A DNA stretch of 6,981 bases from an uncultured Bacteroidales bacterium. GTDB lineage: Bacteria > Bacteroidota > Bacteroidia > Bacteroidales > Paludibacteraceae. Every line of letters starts with the position of its first letter. Position 1 is the stretch's first letter. This document shows positions 6,157 through 6,981 of this stretch, piece after piece. The DNA is taken from contig CAIWIS010000444.1 in NCBI GenBank assembly GCA_903912795.1, positions 1-6,981 on the forward strand, given 5' to 3'. The translations under genes were made by a program, and so were the position numbers. A model generated the notes under the pieces. It saw only the letters and a program-made list of their open reading frames with translations. It ran no database searches and was not told the origin of the DNA.

Positions 6157-6981
6157 TTAATCGTGATGTATCGAAACCTCATTACTTTTATCGAAATAGG
6201 TGGTATGAAGCAATTCATGCGATTTATGTCCGAGTGGATTACCCAAAAATTCATCGTACAATTTCAAAATATGTGGATTCTCATGCGACTTTCGAATAAC
6301 TTTCCGATCATCTTCGCTATAAAGAGAGGCAGCACGTTTCATCAAAATTTCACTATTTCCGAAGTGATAAGGCTGACCACCACCACCAATGCATCCACCT
6401 GGGCAAGCCATAATTTCAATAGCATGGTATTTTGAGCGACCTGCGCGAACTTCGTTAAGCAATTTACGTGCATTAGCCAATCCGTGAGCAATACCAATGT
6501 TTAATGGTAAACCATCAAAATCAATAGTAGCTGAACGTATACCATCCATTCCTCGTAGTGCATGAAATTCTACTTTATCAAGTGATTTGCCGGTGTGTAA
6601 TTCATAAGCAGTACGACAAGCAGCTTCGATAACGCCGCCCGTATTTCCAAAAATTACTCCTGCACCTGTCGATTCGCCCATTGGATGGTCGAAATCTTCA
6701 TCGGGCAAATCCATAAAGTCGATATTGGCTTGTTTGATGAAGGCGGCTAATTCGCGTGTTGAAATTGAAAAATCAACATCTGGATTACCATTTACTTTAA
6801 ACTCGTCGCGTTGACATTCGTATTTTTTGGCCAAACAAGGCATTACCGATACTACAACCAAGTTTTTGCGATCAACACCAATTTTTTCGGCAAAATAAGT
6901 TTTGGCAATAGCACCAAACATTTGCTGAGGCGATTTGGCAGTTGAAGGAATATCTAACAAGTCAGAGAAATTATGTTCGAA
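6157..6981 (-). CDS. [FeFe] hydrogenase catalytic subunit, C-terminal part (N-terminus outside window)
   Basis: The frame runs from the window edge (base 6981) to the stop at 6157 and gives 274 residues; there is no true start inside the window. The enzyme interconverts protons and H2 at the H-cluster. Visible signatures are KSPQQMFG (16-23), H-cluster motif L2 VMPCLAKKYE (46-55, with cluster ligand C49), and motif L3 EIMACPGGCIGGGGQP (189-204, with ligands C193 and C197). Residues about 215-263 resemble the Fe-hydrogenase small-subunit region, ending in LYDEFLGNPLGHKSHELLHT. Motif L1 (TSCCPAW type) and the N-terminal iron-sulfur domains would lie beyond the edge, so the full modular type cannot be read. 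The NuoE/HydC-like gene 35 bases downstream suggests an NAD-linked, trimeric enzyme of the HydABC kind, possibly electron-bifurcating. A monomeric ferredoxin-dependent enzyme is less likely in this context. No broken motif or frameshift is visible. Confidence 0.94.
   Translation of the reverse strand, partial: FEHNFSDLLDIPSTAKSPQQMFGAIAKTYFAEKIGVDRKNLVVVSVMPCLAKKYECQRDEFKVNGNPDVDFSISTRELAAFIKQANIDFMDLPDEDFDHPMGESTGAGVIFGNTGGVIEAACRTAYELHTGKSLDKVEFHALRGMDGIRSATIDFDGLPLNIGIAHGLANARKLLNEVRAGRSKYHAIEIMACPGGCIGGGGQPYHFGNSEILMKRAASLYSEDDRKVIRKSHENPHILKLYDEFLGNPLGHKSHELLHTTYFDKSNEVSIHHD

Noticed and set aside
5453..6435. Small + strand open frames opposite the HydC-like and hydrogenase genes.
   Set aside because: They are shadows of genes with intact iron-sulfur and H-cluster motifs; the first also begins inside the GC-rich hairpin. 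No independent coding evidence is visible.
6157..6960. Taking the codon at 6958-6960 as the start of the hydrogenase gene.
   Set aside because: It is a TTG (Leu) inside the catalytic domain, the frame continues to the window edge, and the conserved L1 motif must still lie upstream.

Overview
The window looks like chromosomal DNA from a member of the Bacteroidota, most likely an anaerobic Bacteroidales-type organism. The DNA is AT-rich. The first gene ends in a type IX secretion (T9SS) sorting domain, a system confined to this phylum. Genes lack Shine-Dalgarno sites, and two upstream regions carry the TAnnTTTG -7 element typical of the phylum. The [FeFe] hydrogenase at the right edge suggests fermentative, hydrogen-metabolising life. 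No tRNA, rRNA, CRISPR, transposon or phage gene is visible, and no gap between genes exceeds about 200 bases.

Left part (1-1336): the C-terminal 423 residues of a secreted or cell-surface protein on the + strand, ending at a long inverted repeat that serves as a shared terminator with the convergent gene rlmB.

Middle part (1327-4141, - strand): a probable three-gene run read right to left. It holds a bifunctional-nuclease-family (DUF151) protein with a C-terminal UVR motif, the uracil/proton symporter UraA, and the 23S rRNA 2'-O-methyltransferase RlmB. A 202-base divergent promoter region (4142-4343) separates this run from the next + strand genes.

Right-middle part (4344-5413, + strand): a five-segment membrane protein resembling the Yip1 family, then smpB, the tmRNA-binding ribosome-rescue factor, which appears to start at TTG. 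Cytosine-free degenerate tandem repeats follow the stop codon of each of these two genes, and a GC-rich hairpin follows the second repeat.

Right part (5495-6981, - strand): the catalytic C-terminal part of an [FeFe] hydrogenase (H-cluster motifs L2 and L3 plus the small-subunit region), followed 35 bases later by a NuoE/HydC-type [2Fe-2S] subunit. Together they suggest an NAD-linked, possibly electron-bifurcating, hydrogenase whose flavoprotein subunit (HydB/NuoF-like) would lie beyond the right edge.

Most of the window is recognisable housekeeping and energy metabolism. I do not see a clear undescribed system. The items most worth a second look are the repeat arrays flanking smpB, the TTG start of smpB, the gene order and N-terminal extension of the hydrogenase module, and the terminator that overlaps the end of rlmB.
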